DNA of 64,000 nucleotides from Streptomyces sp. HPF1205 (GTDB taxonomy: Bacteria; Actinomycetota; Actinomycetes; Streptomycetales; Streptomycetaceae), in contig NZ_JAINVH010000008.1 in assembly GCF_020400825.1 (NCBI RefSeq), positions 124,001-188,000 of the forward strand, read 5' to 3'. Made by a program: the position numbers and the translations under genes. Below the pieces are notes generated by a model. It was not told the DNA's origin and did no database searches. It worked only from the letters and a program-made list of their open reading frames with translations. Below are positions 48,800-57,634 of this stretch, piece by piece; the stretch's first letter is position 1; the number at the start of each line of letters is the position of its first letter.

Positions 48800-50173
48800 T
48801 CAGACCCCCTGACCCGCCGACTGCGAGACCGCGTAGCGGGTCAGGAACAGCGCCTCCGTCAGCGACATCCGCTCGAACTCCTCCGGCGACAGGCTCTCGT
48901 TGACCGCGTGGATCTGCGCCTGCGGCTCGCTCAGCCCGATCAGCAGGATCTCCGCCCGCGGGTAGAGGGTCGCCAGGGTGTTGCACAGCGGGATGGAGCC
49001 GCCCTGGCCGGCCACCGCCATCTCCTGCCCGTACGCATCCCGCATCGCCTCCGCCATCGCGCCGTACGCCGGGCTGGCGGTGTCCGCGGCGAACGGCTGC
49101 CCGTCGCCCCTCAGCGTCGTCTCCACCCTCGCGCCCCAGGGCGCCGCGGTCCGCAGGTGGTCGCTGAGCGCCTCGGCGGCCGTGAGGGCGTCCACGCCCG
49201 GGGGCACCCGCAGGCTCACCAGGGCGCCCGCCGTGGCCTGTACGGAGGGCGTGGCGCCGACGACCGGGGGCGCGTCGATGCCCAGTACGGTGACCGCCGG
49301 GCGCGCCCACAACCGGTCGGACACGGTGCCGGTGCCGATGAGGCCCACCGAGTCGAGCACCTTGGCGTCCCGGCGGAAGTCGGCCTCCTCGTAGCCGAGT
49401 CCGTCCCACCGGCCGCTCGCGTCGAGGCCATTGACGGTCGTGTCACCCCTCTCGTCGCGCAGCGAGGCGAGGATGTGGATCAGCGCCGCCAGGGCGTCCG
49501 GCGCGGCGCCGCCGAACTGGCCGGAGTGGAGGTTGCCCTCCAGCGTGGCCACCCGGACCTCCATCAGCGCCATGCCGCGCAGCGAGGATGTCACCGTGGG
49601 CAGCCCGAGCCGGAAATTGCCCGCGTCCCCGATCACGATGGTGTCGGCAGCGAGCAGTTCCGGGTGCTGCTCGGCGTACCGCTCCAGGCCCCCGGTGCCC
49701 TGCTCCTCGGAACCCTCGACGATCACCTTGACGTTGAGCGGCACCCCGCCGTGCTCCTTCAGGGCCCGCAGGGCGGTCAGGTGCATCAGCACGCCGCCCT
49801 TGCAGTCGGCGCTCCCGCGCCCGTACCACCGGCCGTCCCGCTCGGTCAGCTCGAACGGCGGCGACAGCCAGGCCGACTCGTCCAGCGGCGGCTGCACGTC
49901 GTAGTGCGCGTACAGCAGCACTGTCGGCGCGTCCGCGGGGCCCGGCAGGAAGCCGTACACCGACTGGGTGCCGTCGGGCGTGTCCAGCAGGGCCACGTCC
50001 TGGAAGCCCTCCGCGGTCAGCGCGTCGGCGATCCACGCCGCCGCCTTCTCCGACTCGCTCCTGGGGAACTGCCGCCAGTCCGCGACCGAGGCGAAGGAGA
50101 CCAGCTCCGCCAGTTCGGCGCGGGCCCGGGGGATCAGCGAGGCGACGGTCTCGGCAAGCGGGACGGTGGACAT
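48800..50173 (-). CDS. M20 family metallopeptidase (dipeptidase/carboxypeptidase)
   Basis: 457 residues from ATG 50173 (GGAG upstream). Metal ligands visible: LYAHYDVQP (His, Asp), GRGSADCKGG (bridging Asp), VEGSEEQGTGG (catalytic Glu and metal Glu), and the late IHAVNES histidine. The insert between about 190 and 320 is the dimerisation domain. It cuts dipeptides or acylated amino acids in the cytosol. Convergent with the kinase-Nudix gene. Confidence 0.94.
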   Translation of the reverse strand: MSTVPLAETVASLIPRARAELAELVSFASVADWRQFPRSESEKAAAWIADALTAEGFQDVALLDTPDGTQSVYGFLPGPADAPTVLLYAHYDVQPPLDESAWLSPPFELTERDGRWYGRGSADCKGGVLMHLTALRALKEHGGVPLNVKVIVEGSEEQGTGGLERYAEQHPELLAADTIVIGDAGNFRLGLPTVTSSLRGMALMEVRVATLEGNLHSGQFGGAAPDALAALIHILASLRDERGDTTVNGLDASGRWDGLGYEEADFRRDAKVLDSVGLIGTGTVSDRLWARPAVTVLGIDAPPVVGATPSVQATAGALVSLRVPPGVDALTAAEALSDHLRTAAPWGARVETTLRGDGQPFAADTASPAYGAMAEAMRDAYGQEMAVAGQGGSIPLCNTLATLYPRAEILLIGLSEPQAQIHAVNESLSPEEFERMSLTEALFLTRYAVSQSAGQGV

Positions 50174-50330
50174 GAGGGCTCCTAGCAGGAATCCGGCAGC
50201 TGCTTCGGTCGTTGGCGCACCCAACGGCACGCTGCCGATGGTGCCACAGCCCGGCGAGCCTGTCGGGCGCAATAGGATGCGGCTGAACAGCGACGACAGC
50301 CGGTCGGGCCGAGCGGGAGCGAAAACAGAC

Positions 50331-51581
50331 GTGAGCGGTGAGCAGGCGGGGCAGGACAGCGGTGCGGGGGACGGCCGGACGGCCCCCGTCTGGGACGTCG
50401 TGGTGGTCGGCGCGGGTCCCGCCGGAGCCTCGGCCGCCCACGCGGCGGCCGTGACGGGCCGCCGGGTGCTGCTGCTGGAGAAGGCCGAACTCCCCAGGTA
50501 CAAGACGTGCGGCGGCGGCATCATCGGCCCCTCCCGGGACTCCCTGCCGCCGGGGTACGAACTCCCGCTGCGGGACCGGGTGCACGCCGTGACCTTCAGC
50601 CTCAACGGCCGGCTCACCCGAACCAAGCGGTCCCGGCAGATGCTCTTCGGCCTCATCAACCGGCCGGAGTTCGACGCCGGCCTGGTCGAGGCCGCCCGCG
50701 CGGCCGGCGCCGAAGTGCGCACCGGCGCGACCGTCTCCCGGGTGGAGCAGCACGGCCCCGGCGTACCGGACCGCCGCACGGTCGCCGTGATACTGAACGG
50801 CGGCGGCGCGGGCGGCAAGCGCGAGGAGGAGGTCGTCTACGCCCGGGCCGTGGTCGGCGCCGACGGCAGCGCCAGCCGGATAGGAGCTCACGTCGGGGTC
50901 AAACTCGACCAGGTCGACCTCGGTCTGGAGTCGGAGATCCCGGTACCCGCGGCGGTCGCCGAGGACTGGGCCGGCCGGGTGCACATCGACTGGGGGCCGC
51001 TGCCCGGCAGTTACGGCTGGGTCTTTCCCAAGGGCGACTCCCTCACTGTGGGCGTCATCTCCGCCCGCGGCGACGGCGGCGCCACCAAGCGCTACTTGGA
51101 CGATTTCATCGCCCGCCTGGGCCTGGCCGGCTTCGAGCCCAGCGTCTCCTCCGGCCATCTGACCCGCTGCCGCGCCGATGACTCCCCGCTCTCCCGCGGG
51201 CGCGTGCTGGTGTGCGGGGACGCCGCGGGCCTGCTCGAACCGTGGACACGTGAAGGCATCTCCTACGCCCTGCGCTCGGGACGTCTCGCGGGGGAGTGGG
51301 CGGTGCGCATCGCCGAGGCCCACGACGCGGTGGACGCCCGTCGGCAGGCACTCAACTACGCCTTCGCCGTCAAGGCCGGGCTCGGTGTCGAGATGGGGGT
51401 CGGCCGGCGGATGCTGGCCCTGTTCGAGAAGCGTCCGGGCATCCTGCACGCGGCTCTCACCAGCTTCCCACCGGCCTGGCGCGCCTTCGCGGGCGTCACC
51501 CGCGGCAAGCGCTCGCTGGCCGAACTCGTCCGGACCCACCCGCTGGCCCGCCGCGCACTGGAGGCCGCCGACCGGTCGTGA
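50331..51581 (+). CDS. Geranylgeranyl reductase family FAD protein
   Basis: 416 residues from GTG 50331. FAD loop VVVVGAGPAGASAAHAA (about 22-38), EKAELPRYKTCGGGII (the Cys-Gly-Gly-Gly stretch typical of the family), VVGADGSAS, and VLVCGDAAGLLEPWTREGI. Such flavoproteins hydrogenate polyprenyl chains of lipids or quinones, for example in menaquinone or phospholipid side chains. The C-terminal 90 residues are helical and positively charged, suggesting membrane contact. The gap to the divergent M20 gene has TAGGAT near 50273 as possible -10. Confidence 0.9.
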   Translation: MSGEQAGQDSGAGDGRTAPVWDVVVVGAGPAGASAAHAAAVTGRRVLLLEKAELPRYKTCGGGIIGPSRDSLPPGYELPLRDRVHAVTFSLNGRLTRTKRSRQMLFGLINRPEFDAGLVEAARAAGAEVRTGATVSRVEQHGPGVPDRRTVAVILNGGGAGGKREEEVVYARAVVGADGSASRIGAHVGVKLDQVDLGLESEIPVPAAVAEDWAGRVHIDWGPLPGSYGWVFPKGDSLTVGVISARGDGGATKRYLDDFIARLGLAGFEPSVSSGHLTRCRADDSPLSRGRVLVCGDAAGLLEPWTREGISYALRSGRLAGEWAVRIAEAHDAVDARRQALNYAFAVKAGLGVEMGVGRRMLALFEKRPGILHAALTSFPPAWRAFAGVTRGKRSLAELVRTHPLARRALEAADRS

Positions 51582-51672
51582 GCCGGCGCGTGGGTGCCCG
51601 CGCGTCCGGACCGCGGCCTTTCGGCCCGGGGCGGGAGGCCGGTCCCACCGCCGGTTGCGCGGCGCCGCGCGG

Positions 51673-52128
51673 TCAGCGGGCCTGGATCCGGAAGACGGGG
51701 TGATCGGGCGCTATTTCCCGCAACTGCTCGTCCGTGGAGTCCGGGCCGACGCCGCGGAAGAACACTCCCACCTCGGCCTTCCACCGCTTCAGGTAGGACC
51801 GCAGGACAACCGGCTTCTCGTCGTCGGCGACCTCGGTGGCGGCGAACTCCTCGACGTGCTTGCCCAGTATCAGGCGGCCGCCGCCGGCCTCCCGCATGTT
51901 GTGCGTCCACTGGACGTGGCCGCGGGGGGCCACCAGGTACCGCTCTCCGTCCAGCGTCAGCACGTTGACCGGCGTCTGCCGCCACTGGCCGCTCTTCCGC
52001 CCGCGCACGGCCAGGACTCGGGACCCCCACACGCTCAGGCCGCGGCGGGTGAGCCAGGCCAACAGCCGGTTGAAGACGTTGCGCGTGAACCAGCCGGGCT
52101 TCTTGACGTGCAGGACCTGCTCGGACAT
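51673..52128 (-). CDS. Deazaflavin (F420)-dependent nitroreductase family protein
   Basis: 151 residues. Split-barrel Ddn-type fold: RLLAWLTRRGLSVWGSRVLAVRGRKSGQWRQTPVNVL (in part), YLVAPRGHVQWTHNMREAGGGRL (in part) and a C-terminal PVFRI. The conserved RGRKSGxxRxTPV and N-x-R segments line the F420 site. Probable quinone or nitro-compound reductase. Divergent from a TetR gene, with two AGAGC-N3-GCTCT sites in between, so probably its target. Confidence 0.92.
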   Translation of the reverse strand: MSEQVLHVKKPGWFTRNVFNRLLAWLTRRGLSVWGSRVLAVRGRKSGQWRQTPVNVLTLDGERYLVAPRGHVQWTHNMREAGGGRLILGKHVEEFAATEVADDEKPVVLRSYLKRWKAEVGVFFRGVGPDSTDEQLREIAPDHPVFRIQAR

Positions 52129-52147
52129 GACGGCTCCAGTCGATCGG

Positions 52148-52162
52148 GAGAGCGGTGCTCTC
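52148..52162. promoter_or_regulatory. TetR operator candidate 1 (GAGAGC-N3-GCTCTC)
   Basis: Perfect 6-3-6 palindrome, 20 bases before the F420-protein start. A second copy lies 52 bases away on centre. Confidence 0.7.
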
Positions 52163-52200
52163 GCTTGAGAACAGCGTGACAGAGCGGCCGCCGAAAAACA

Positions 52201-52213
52201 AGAGCACCGCTCT
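52201..52213. promoter_or_regulatory. TetR operator candidate 2 (AGAGC-N3-GCTCT)
   Basis: 5-3-5 palindrome that is the reverse complement of copy 1 over 14 bases (to 52214), 42 bases before the TetR start. Confidence 0.7.
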
Positions 52214-52254
52214 CATTCGTGGTCGATGCTCCGGCATGTGGCACACTTGATCGC

Positions 52255-53139
52255 ATGAGTGTCATCCGAGGAGCACGGGAACGCGCCCGCGTGGAAATCA
52301 CGGCGGCCATAAAGGAAGAAGCCAGACGGCAGGTCGCCGCCGCGGGGCCCACCGGCCTCTCGCTGCGCGCGGTCGCCCGGGAGCTCGGCATGGTCTCCTC
52401 CGCCCTCTACCGCTACTTCCCCAGCCGGGACGACCTGCTCACCGCGCTGATCATCGACGCCTACGACGCCATAGGAGCCGCGGCCGAGGCCGCCGCGGAA
52501 GCGGTCGGACCGGAAGCCGACCCGCTTGTCCGCTGGATCGCCGTGTGCCGGGCCGCCCGCGACTGGGCGGTGGCCCACCCGCACGAATACGCCCTGATCT
52601 ACGGCTCGCCGGTGCCCGGCTACTCGGCCCCGCAGGACACCGTCGTGCCCGGCTCCCGGGTGGGTCTCGCCCTGGTCGCCGTGGCCCGTGACGCCCACCG
52701 GCGGGGCCTGCTCGGCCCCCCTCCCGGCAGACCGCTCGCCGGTCCCGTCCGGGTGGACGCCGCCCGGCTGGCGGCCGACCTCGCCCCCGAACTGCCCGTG
52801 CCCGTCATCGCCGCGCTCGTGGCCGCCTGGGCACAGGTCTTCGGCATCATCAGCTTCGAGGTGTTCGGCCAGTTCAACCAGGTCGTCGAGGCCCGCGCGG
52901 AGTTCTTCGACCGGGCCGCCGCCGCTGTGGCCGCACAGACCGGCCTGCGCGTCGCCGGGTTCGACGGGGCGGGCGCTCACCGGCCCGCCGACGAGGACCA
53001 GGGCATACCGGCGGACGGTGCGGAGCGTACGGAAGGCGCGGAAGGCAAGGAAGGCGCCGACGACACGGCGAGCGCCGACGACACGGCGAGCGCCGGCGAC
53101 GCGGCGAGCGCGGGGGCCGGCGTACTCCCCGCGAAGTAG
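52255..53139 (+). CDS. TetR family regulator with acidic low-complexity tail
   Basis: 294 residues from ATG 52255; CACACT lies seven bases upstream, so the start may be leaderless. DNA-binding domain GLSLRAVARELGMVSSALYRYFPSRDDLL (in part, about 38-65), ligand domain to about 235, then a 55-residue tail of Asp/Glu/Ala/Ser with three near-copies of ADDTAS, an internal repeat. Probable repressor of the divergent F420-dependent gene. Confidence 0.93.
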   Translation: MSVIRGARERARVEITAAIKEEARRQVAAAGPTGLSLRAVARELGMVSSALYRYFPSRDDLLTALIIDAYDAIGAAAEAAAEAVGPEADPLVRWIAVCRAARDWAVAHPHEYALIYGSPVPGYSAPQDTVVPGSRVGLALVAVARDAHRRGLLGPPPGRPLAGPVRVDAARLAADLAPELPVPVIAALVAAWAQVFGIISFEVFGQFNQVVEARAEFFDRAAAAVAAQTGLRVAGFDGAGAHRPADEDQGIPADGAERTEGAEGKEGADDTASADDTASAGDAASAGAGVLPAK

Positions 53140-53185
53140 CGGCACGGCCCCCTGCCGACGGACGCCCGGGCCGCCGGCCCCGGTC

Positions 53186-53191
53186 TAGCGT
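53186..53191 (+). promoter_or_regulatory. TAGCGT -10 box, N7 to ATG 53199 (probable leaderless start)
   Basis: Same box and spacing as before the LigD polymerase gene. Confidence 0.45.
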
Positions 53192-53198
53192 GGGACGC

Positions 53199-54548
53199 AT
53201 GACGTACGAGGAACCGTCTGGGCGGCGCCGCCGCTGGGGTCCAGGCGCGCGCCCCGCCTGGTTCCCCGCCCTGCTGCTGGCGTTCGTCCAGGTGGGCGGC
53301 TCCAGCGCGGCCGGGCGGCATCAGACCCAGCGGGTCACGCTCGACGCGCTGGGCTACCTCCTGCTGCTGGCCGGTCCCGCGCTGCTGCTCCTGCGCCGCC
53401 GCCGTCCGGTGGCCGTGGCGGCCGCCACGGGCGCGATCACCCTGCTCTACCTCGCCCTCGGATACCCCTGGGGGCCGGTCTTCGCCAGCTTCGTCGTGGC
53501 GTTCTTCAGCGCGGTGGCCGCCGGTCACCGCCGGGCCGTACTCATCATCGCCGCCGTGGCCTACGCCGGGCACGCGGTGGTCGGCCAGTGGCTCTACCGC
53601 TGGCTGCCGCCCGCTCACGACCACGGTGCCTCCTGGGCCGAGGAGTCGGGCGTCGCGGCCTGGCTGCTCGCCGTTCTCGCCGCGGCGGAGCTGTACCGGC
53701 TGCGCCGGGAGCAGATCGCCAGGGAGCGCAGGGAGCGGGAGGAGGCCGAGCGGCGCAGGGTGGACGGCGAGCGGATGCGGATCGCCCGCGAACTGCACGA
53801 CGTCCTCGCCCACAGCATCTCGGTGATCAACGTGCAGGCCGGCGTGGCCCTCGCGCTCATGGACGAGCGGCCGGAGCAGGCGCGTACCGCGCTGACCACC
53901 ATCAAGGCGGCGAGCAAGGAGGCGCTGGGGGAGGTCCGCCAGGTGCTCAGCACCCTGCGGGCCCCCGGCGAGGCGCCCCGATCGCCCGCTCCCGGCCTCG
54001 ACCGGCTGCCCGAACTCGTCGAGCAGGCCACCGCCGCCGGGCTGACCGCCGACGTCGAGGTGCACGGGGACCGGGTCCCGCTGCCCCCGGGGGCCGACCT
54101 CGCCGCCTTCCGTATCGTCCAGGAGGCGCTGACCAACATCGTGCGGCACTCCGGCGCCAGGGCGGCCCGGGTCCGGCTGGCCTATCTGCCCGGTCTGCTC
54201 GACCTCTCGGTGGACGACGACGGCCCGGCGGTCGACGGCGGCGAGACCGGCGGCGGCAACGGCCTGGTCGGCATGCGCGAGCGGGCCGCCGCGCTCGGCG
54301 GCACCGTCGAGACCGGCCCCCGCCCCGACGGCGGCTTCCGCGTACATGCCCGGCTTCCGCTCGCCGCGCCCGATCCCCTGTCCGGCCGGTCCGCGGCCCG
54401 GTACCCCGACCGTCCGGCAGCCCCTGCGGCCGGCCGCGCCGACGCGGGCCGCACCGGCGCAGGGAGCACAGGTCCGGACGGCGCCGCCTCCGCCCGTACC
54501 GGTCGCCGCCCGGCCGACCGCAGGACCCCCGCCGAGGAGCGCCCATGA
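53199..54548 (+). CDS. NarL-type sensor histidine kinase
   Basis: 449 residues from ATG 53199. Four to five N-terminal helices (about 20-40, 50-66, 70-88, 93-110, 115-130) make a membrane input domain with no large external loop. HisKA_3 dimerisation helix has phospho-acceptor His200 in IARELHDVLAHSISV, and the ATPase domain has AFRIVQEALTNIVRHS (N box), SVDDDGPA (D/G1) and GNGLVGMRERAAALGG (G2). A 75-residue Pro/Ala/Arg-rich tail follows. Overlaps the regulator gene by four bases (ATGA). Signal unknown. Confidence 0.94.
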   Translation: MTYEEPSGRRRRWGPGARPAWFPALLLAFVQVGGSSAAGRHQTQRVTLDALGYLLLLAGPALLLLRRRRPVAVAAATGAITLLYLALGYPWGPVFASFVVAFFSAVAAGHRRAVLIIAAVAYAGHAVVGQWLYRWLPPAHDHGASWAEESGVAAWLLAVLAAAELYRLRREQIARERREREEAERRRVDGERMRIARELHDVLAHSISVINVQAGVALALMDERPEQARTALTTIKAASKEALGEVRQVLSTLRAPGEAPRSPAPGLDRLPELVEQATAAGLTADVEVHGDRVPLPPGADLAAFRIVQEALTNIVRHSGARAARVRLAYLPGLLDLSVDDDGPAVDGGETGGGNGLVGMRERAAALGGTVETGPRPDGGFRVHARLPLAAPDPLSGRSAARYPDRPAAPAAGRADAGRTGAGSTGPDGAASARTGRRPADRRTPAEERP

Positions 54549-55210
54549 TCCGCGTACTGCTGGCCGACGACCAAGTGCTGGTCAGGGCGGGCTTCCGAGC
54601 CCTGCTGGACGCTCAGGGCGACATCGAGGTGGTGGGGGAGGCGGCGGACGGTGAGCAGGCGCTGCGCCGGATACGCGAACTGACCCCGGACACCGTGCTG
54701 ATGGACATCCGGATGCCGGCCATGGACGGACTCGCCGCCACACGCAGGATCACCGAGGACCCCGCCCTGGCCGGTGTGAAGGTCGTCATCCTCACGACCT
54801 TCGAGCTCGATGAATACGTCTTCGAGGCGATCCGCGCCGGAGCCTCCGGCTTCCTGGTCAAGGACACCGAACCCGAGGAACTGCTGCGGGCCGTGCGCAC
54901 CGTGGCGGACGGTGACGCCCTGCTGTCGCCCGGCGTCACCCGCCGCCTCATCGCGGAGTTCGCCGCCCGTTCCAAGGCGCCCGCCGCGGCCGCCGCCCTC
55001 GACCAGTTGACCGACCGCGAGCGGGAGGTGATGGCACTGGTCGGCATCGGCCTGTCCAACGAGGAGATCGCCCGCCGCCTCGTGGTCAGCCCGCTCACCG
55101 CCAAGACGCACGTCAGCCGCGCGATGGTGAAGCTCGGTGCCCGCGACCGCGCCCAGCTGGTCGTCCTCGCCTACGAATCCGGTCTGGTCCGACCGGGCTG
55201 GCTCGGCTGA
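54545..55210 (+). CDS. LuxR/NarL-type response regulator
   Basis: 221 residues. Receiver domain with Asp8/Asp9 acidic pair, phosphorylated Asp54 in DTVLMDIRMPAMDG, and Lys in GFLVKDTEPEEL. The C-terminal LuxR helix-turn-helix is LTDREREVMALVGIGLSNEE, then IARRLVVSPLTAKTHVSRAM. Partner of the upstream kinase by ATGA-coupled translation. It ends in a region of three 17-bp repeats and a large bidirectional terminator. Confidence 0.96.
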   Translation: MIRVLLADDQVLVRAGFRALLDAQGDIEVVGEAADGEQALRRIRELTPDTVLMDIRMPAMDGLAATRRITEDPALAGVKVVILTTFELDEYVFEAIRAGASGFLVKDTEPEELLRAVRTVADGDALLSPGVTRRLIAEFAARSKAPAAAAALDQLTDREREVMALVGIGLSNEEIARRLVVSPLTAKTHVSRAMVKLGARDRAQLVVLAYESGLVRPGWLG

Positions 55211-55240
55211 CCGGCCGTTCCCGCAAGGCCCGACCCCCGC

Positions 55241-55291
55241 ACCCCGGCAGGGCCCGCACCCCGGCAGGGCCCGCACCCCGGCAGGGCCCGC
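55241..55291. repeat. 17-bp perfect tandem repeat, three copies
   Basis: accccggcagggcccgc repeated without change at 55241-55257, 55258-55274 and 55275-55291, just downstream of the response regulator. Confidence 0.95.
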
Positions 55292-55395
55292 CCGGGCGAT
55301 GCCCGCGAGGCCAGGACCCGCAAGGCCGCCGCCCGCCGCCGCCCCCGGCGAACCCCCGTAGCCGCCCCCCGCACGCCGACCGCCCCCGCACGCCG

Positions 55396-55432
55396 ACCGG
55401 CCCCGCGCGTTCCCTCCTCGCGCGGGGCCGGT
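55396..55432. terminator. 14-bp perfect stem-loop, bidirectional terminator
   Basis: Arms ACCGGCCCCGCGCG (55396-55409) and CGCGCGGGGCCGGT (55419-55432) with a nine-base loop, between the convergent response regulator and DHA2 exporter genes. Confidence 0.85.
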
Positions 55433-55474
55433 CCGACCGGGGGGCGGGGCCGGCGGGCGGCCCTGCCACCGGAA

Positions 55475-56995
55475 TCAGTCGCGCACCGCGACCTGCTGCG
55501 ACCGCTCGGCGACCGCGTCGGACGCCTCGACGGGCGGTTTCGCGTCCGAGGAGGAGGCGACCAGCGTGCCGTAGGAGGGACGCCGGGACCGCAGACCGGA
55601 CAGAGTGAGCAGCAGGCCGACGGCGGCGATCCCGGTGACCGTCCACAGGCCGGGCCGGTAGCTGTCGAGGACGGCCTGCTTGCCGGCCGCGTGCCGGCCG
55701 GAACCGGAGGTGACGACCGCTGTCACCACCGCGAGGAAGATGGCACCGCCGACCTGGAAGGAGGTGTTGAGCAGGCCGGAGACCATGCCCTGCTCCTCGT
55801 TGCGGACGCCGTTGGTCGCCTGGATGTTCAGCGACGGGAAGCCGGTGGCGAAGGCGGCGCCCAGCAGCAGCATCGACGGCAGGATCACCGCCGGGTAGCT
55901 GGGGTGCAGATTGATCCGCAGGAAGAGGACGTAACCCACCACCAGGGCGGCGAAGCCGAAGGCGATCACCCGCAAGGTGCCGAAGCGGTCCACGATCGGG
56001 CCCATCCGCGTGGACAGGATCGCCACCAGGGCACCGGCCGGCAGGAAGGCCAGGGCGGTCTGCATCGCGCTGTAGCCGAGCACGTTCTGCAGGTACTGCG
56101 TGACGAGGAACTGGAACGCCACGTAGGAGCCGAAGAACGTGGCCGCGCCCAGGTTGGCCCGCACCTGGTTGGAGGTGCGCAGCACGGCGAGCCGGATCAG
56201 CGGGTGGGACGAGCGGTTCTCGATGGTGACGAAGGCGGCCAGCAGCGCGGCGACCCCGGCGAAGGAACCGAGCGTCCGGGTGGAGGCCCAGCCGGCCTGG
56301 CCCGCGGAGACAACGGTGAACACCAGCAGGAGCATCGCCCCGGTGCCGGTGATGGCGCCCGGCAGGTCGTACCCGCGGCCCTCGCGCTTCTCCCGCGGGG
56401 TCCTGGGGATCAGTTTCAGACCGGCGACCAGCGCCACCACGGCGACGGGCGCGGGCAGCAGCATCGTCCAGCGCCAGCCCGCCTCGGTGAGGAAGCCGGA
56501 GAGCACCAGGCCCATCGAGAAGCCGGTGGCGCCGCAGCTGGAGTAGATGGTCAGGGCGCGGTTGCGGACGGGCCCCTCGGCGAACGTGGTGGTGATGATG
56601 GACAGGCCCGCGGGCGCCGTGAACGCGGCGCTCAGGCCCTTGATGAAGCGGGTGGCGATCAGCAGCGAACCGGAGTCGACGAGTCCGCCCAGCAGGGAGG
56701 CCACGGCGAAGACGGCGAGTGCGGTCAGGAAGACCCGGCGCCTTCCGAGCAGGTCGGCCGCCCGGCCGCCGAGCAGCAGCAGACCGCCGTAACCGAGGAT
56801 GTAACCGCTGACGACCCACTGCAGTGAGGAAGTCGAAAGATGCAGGTCGGCACCGATCGAGGGAAGCGCAACGCCGACCATCGACACGTCGAGGGCGTCG
56901 AGGAACAGCGCGCCGCAGAGCACGAAGAGCGTGCCCCACTGGCGGGCACTCCATCGGTCTTCGGTGCGGGGGACGGTAGTTGACGGAGAGGTCAT
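55475..56995 (-). CDS. DHA2-type MFS drug exporter (14 helices)
   Basis: 506 residues from ATG 56995; the frame extends to 57025 across the operator and is less likely. MFS marks: FLDALDVSMVGVALPSIGADL (in part, helix 1), YGGLLLLGGRAADLLGRRRVF (motif A region, in part), GLSAAFTAPAGLSII (motif C area). About 14 hydrophobic segments with a charged linker REKREGRG after helix 6 fit the DHA2 class, which exports drugs by proton antiport. Divergent from a MarR gene; the gap carries three tandem 15-bp sites. Confidence 0.93.
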   Translation of the reverse strand: MTSPSTTVPRTEDRWSARQWGTLFVLCGALFLDALDVSMVGVALPSIGADLHLSTSSLQWVVSGYILGYGGLLLLGGRAADLLGRRRVFLTALAVFAVASLLGGLVDSGSLLIATRFIKGLSAAFTAPAGLSIITTTFAEGPVRNRALTIYSSCGATGFSMGLVLSGFLTEAGWRWTMLLPAPVAVVALVAGLKLIPRTPREKREGRGYDLPGAITGTGAMLLLVFTVVSAGQAGWASTRTLGSFAGVAALLAAFVTIENRSSHPLIRLAVLRTSNQVRANLGAATFFGSYVAFQFLVTQYLQNVLGYSAMQTALAFLPAGALVAILSTRMGPIVDRFGTLRVIAFGFAALVVGYVLFLRINLHPSYPAVILPSMLLLGAAFATGFPSLNIQATNGVRNEEQGMVSGLLNTSFQVGGAIFLAVVTAVVTSGSGRHAAGKQAVLDSYRPGLWTVTGIAAVGLLLTLSGLRSRRPSYGTLVASSSDAKPPVEASDAVAERSQQVAVRD

Positions 56996-57009
56996 GACGA
57001 CAGACTTAC

Positions 57010-57054
57010 ATGCACGCGCATTCAATGCAAGCGCATTTAATGAACGTGCATTCT
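57010..57054. promoter_or_regulatory. Three tandem 15-bp iterons, MarR operator candidate
   Basis: Units atgcacgcgcattca (57010-57024), atgcaagcgcattta (57025-57039) and atgaacgtgcattct (57040-57054). The first two contain ATGC-N4-GCAT inverted symmetry and the third keeps ATG/CAT arms. They fill the gap between the exporter and MarR genes. Confidence 0.75.
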
Positions 57055-57080
57055 CGTCCGTTTTTTGCTACCCTCTGGTC

Positions 57081-57506
57081 ATGACCGGCGATGTGAAGGA
57101 CCGAGCGCTCATGGCGGAGTGGCGGGAGATCCTCGCCATCCACGCGCGTACGGCCTGTGAGATCGATCGCGAACTGCACCAGTTCGGGCTCGGCGCCAGT
57201 GACTTCGAGGTTCTCGACGTGCTCGCCGGTGGCGACCCGCAGGACGGCGGCTGCTCCTTCCGCGTCCAGGAACTCGCCGACCGCGTCCATCTCAGTCAGA
57301 GCGCCCTCTCCCGGCTGGTCGCCCGGCTGGAGAAGGAGGGCCTGGTGGACCGCGGCATCTGCGACGAGGACCGGCGCGGGGTGCGCGTCGCCATCACCGC
57401 CGCCGGCCGCGAGCGGTACGAACGGGCACGCCCCGGCCATCTGGCCGTACTCGAACGGATGCTGCCCAAGGACGCGAAGGCGCTGACGGAGTCGGAGCTG
57501 GGCTGA
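57081..57506 (+). CDS. MarR family transcriptional regulator
   Basis: 141 residues from ATG 57081. No Shine-Dalgarno; TACCCT lies six bases upstream. Winged helix: ASDFEVLDVLAGG, VQELADRVHLSQSALSRLVARLEKEGLVDR (in part), EDRRGVRVAITAAGRERYE (wing). Typical repressor of a divergent drug pump. It contains single cysteines only, so redox sensing is not indicated. C-terminus is short (ESELG) but within family range. Confidence 0.94.
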   Translation: MTGDVKDRALMAEWREILAIHARTACEIDRELHQFGLGASDFEVLDVLAGGDPQDGGCSFRVQELADRVHLSQSALSRLVARLEKEGLVDRGICDEDRRGVRVAITAAGRERYERARPGHLAVLERMLPKDAKALTESELG

Positions 57507-57556
57507 GCCGGGCGGTCCGGCGCGCCCGCCCGGGCGTTCGACCGCCTCGGCCACCG

Positions 57557-57583
57557 CGAGCCGCCGGGTAACCCGGCGGCTCG
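57557..57583. terminator. 12-bp perfect stem with TAA loop, bidirectional terminator
   Basis: Arms CGAGCCGCCGGG (57557-57568) and CCCGGCGGCTCG (57572-57583), loop TAA, between the convergent MarR and MDMPI-fold genes. Confidence 0.85.
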
Positions 57584-57634
57584 GTACCGGCTACCCGCGG
57601 GCCCGTTCGGGCGGCACTGTCGCGGCAGCGCGGC

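Noticed and set aside
56996..57025. An extra ten-residue N-terminus for the DHA2 exporter from 57025
   Set aside because: It would place coding sequence over the 15-bp iterons, and the MTSPST start at 56995 is more natural.
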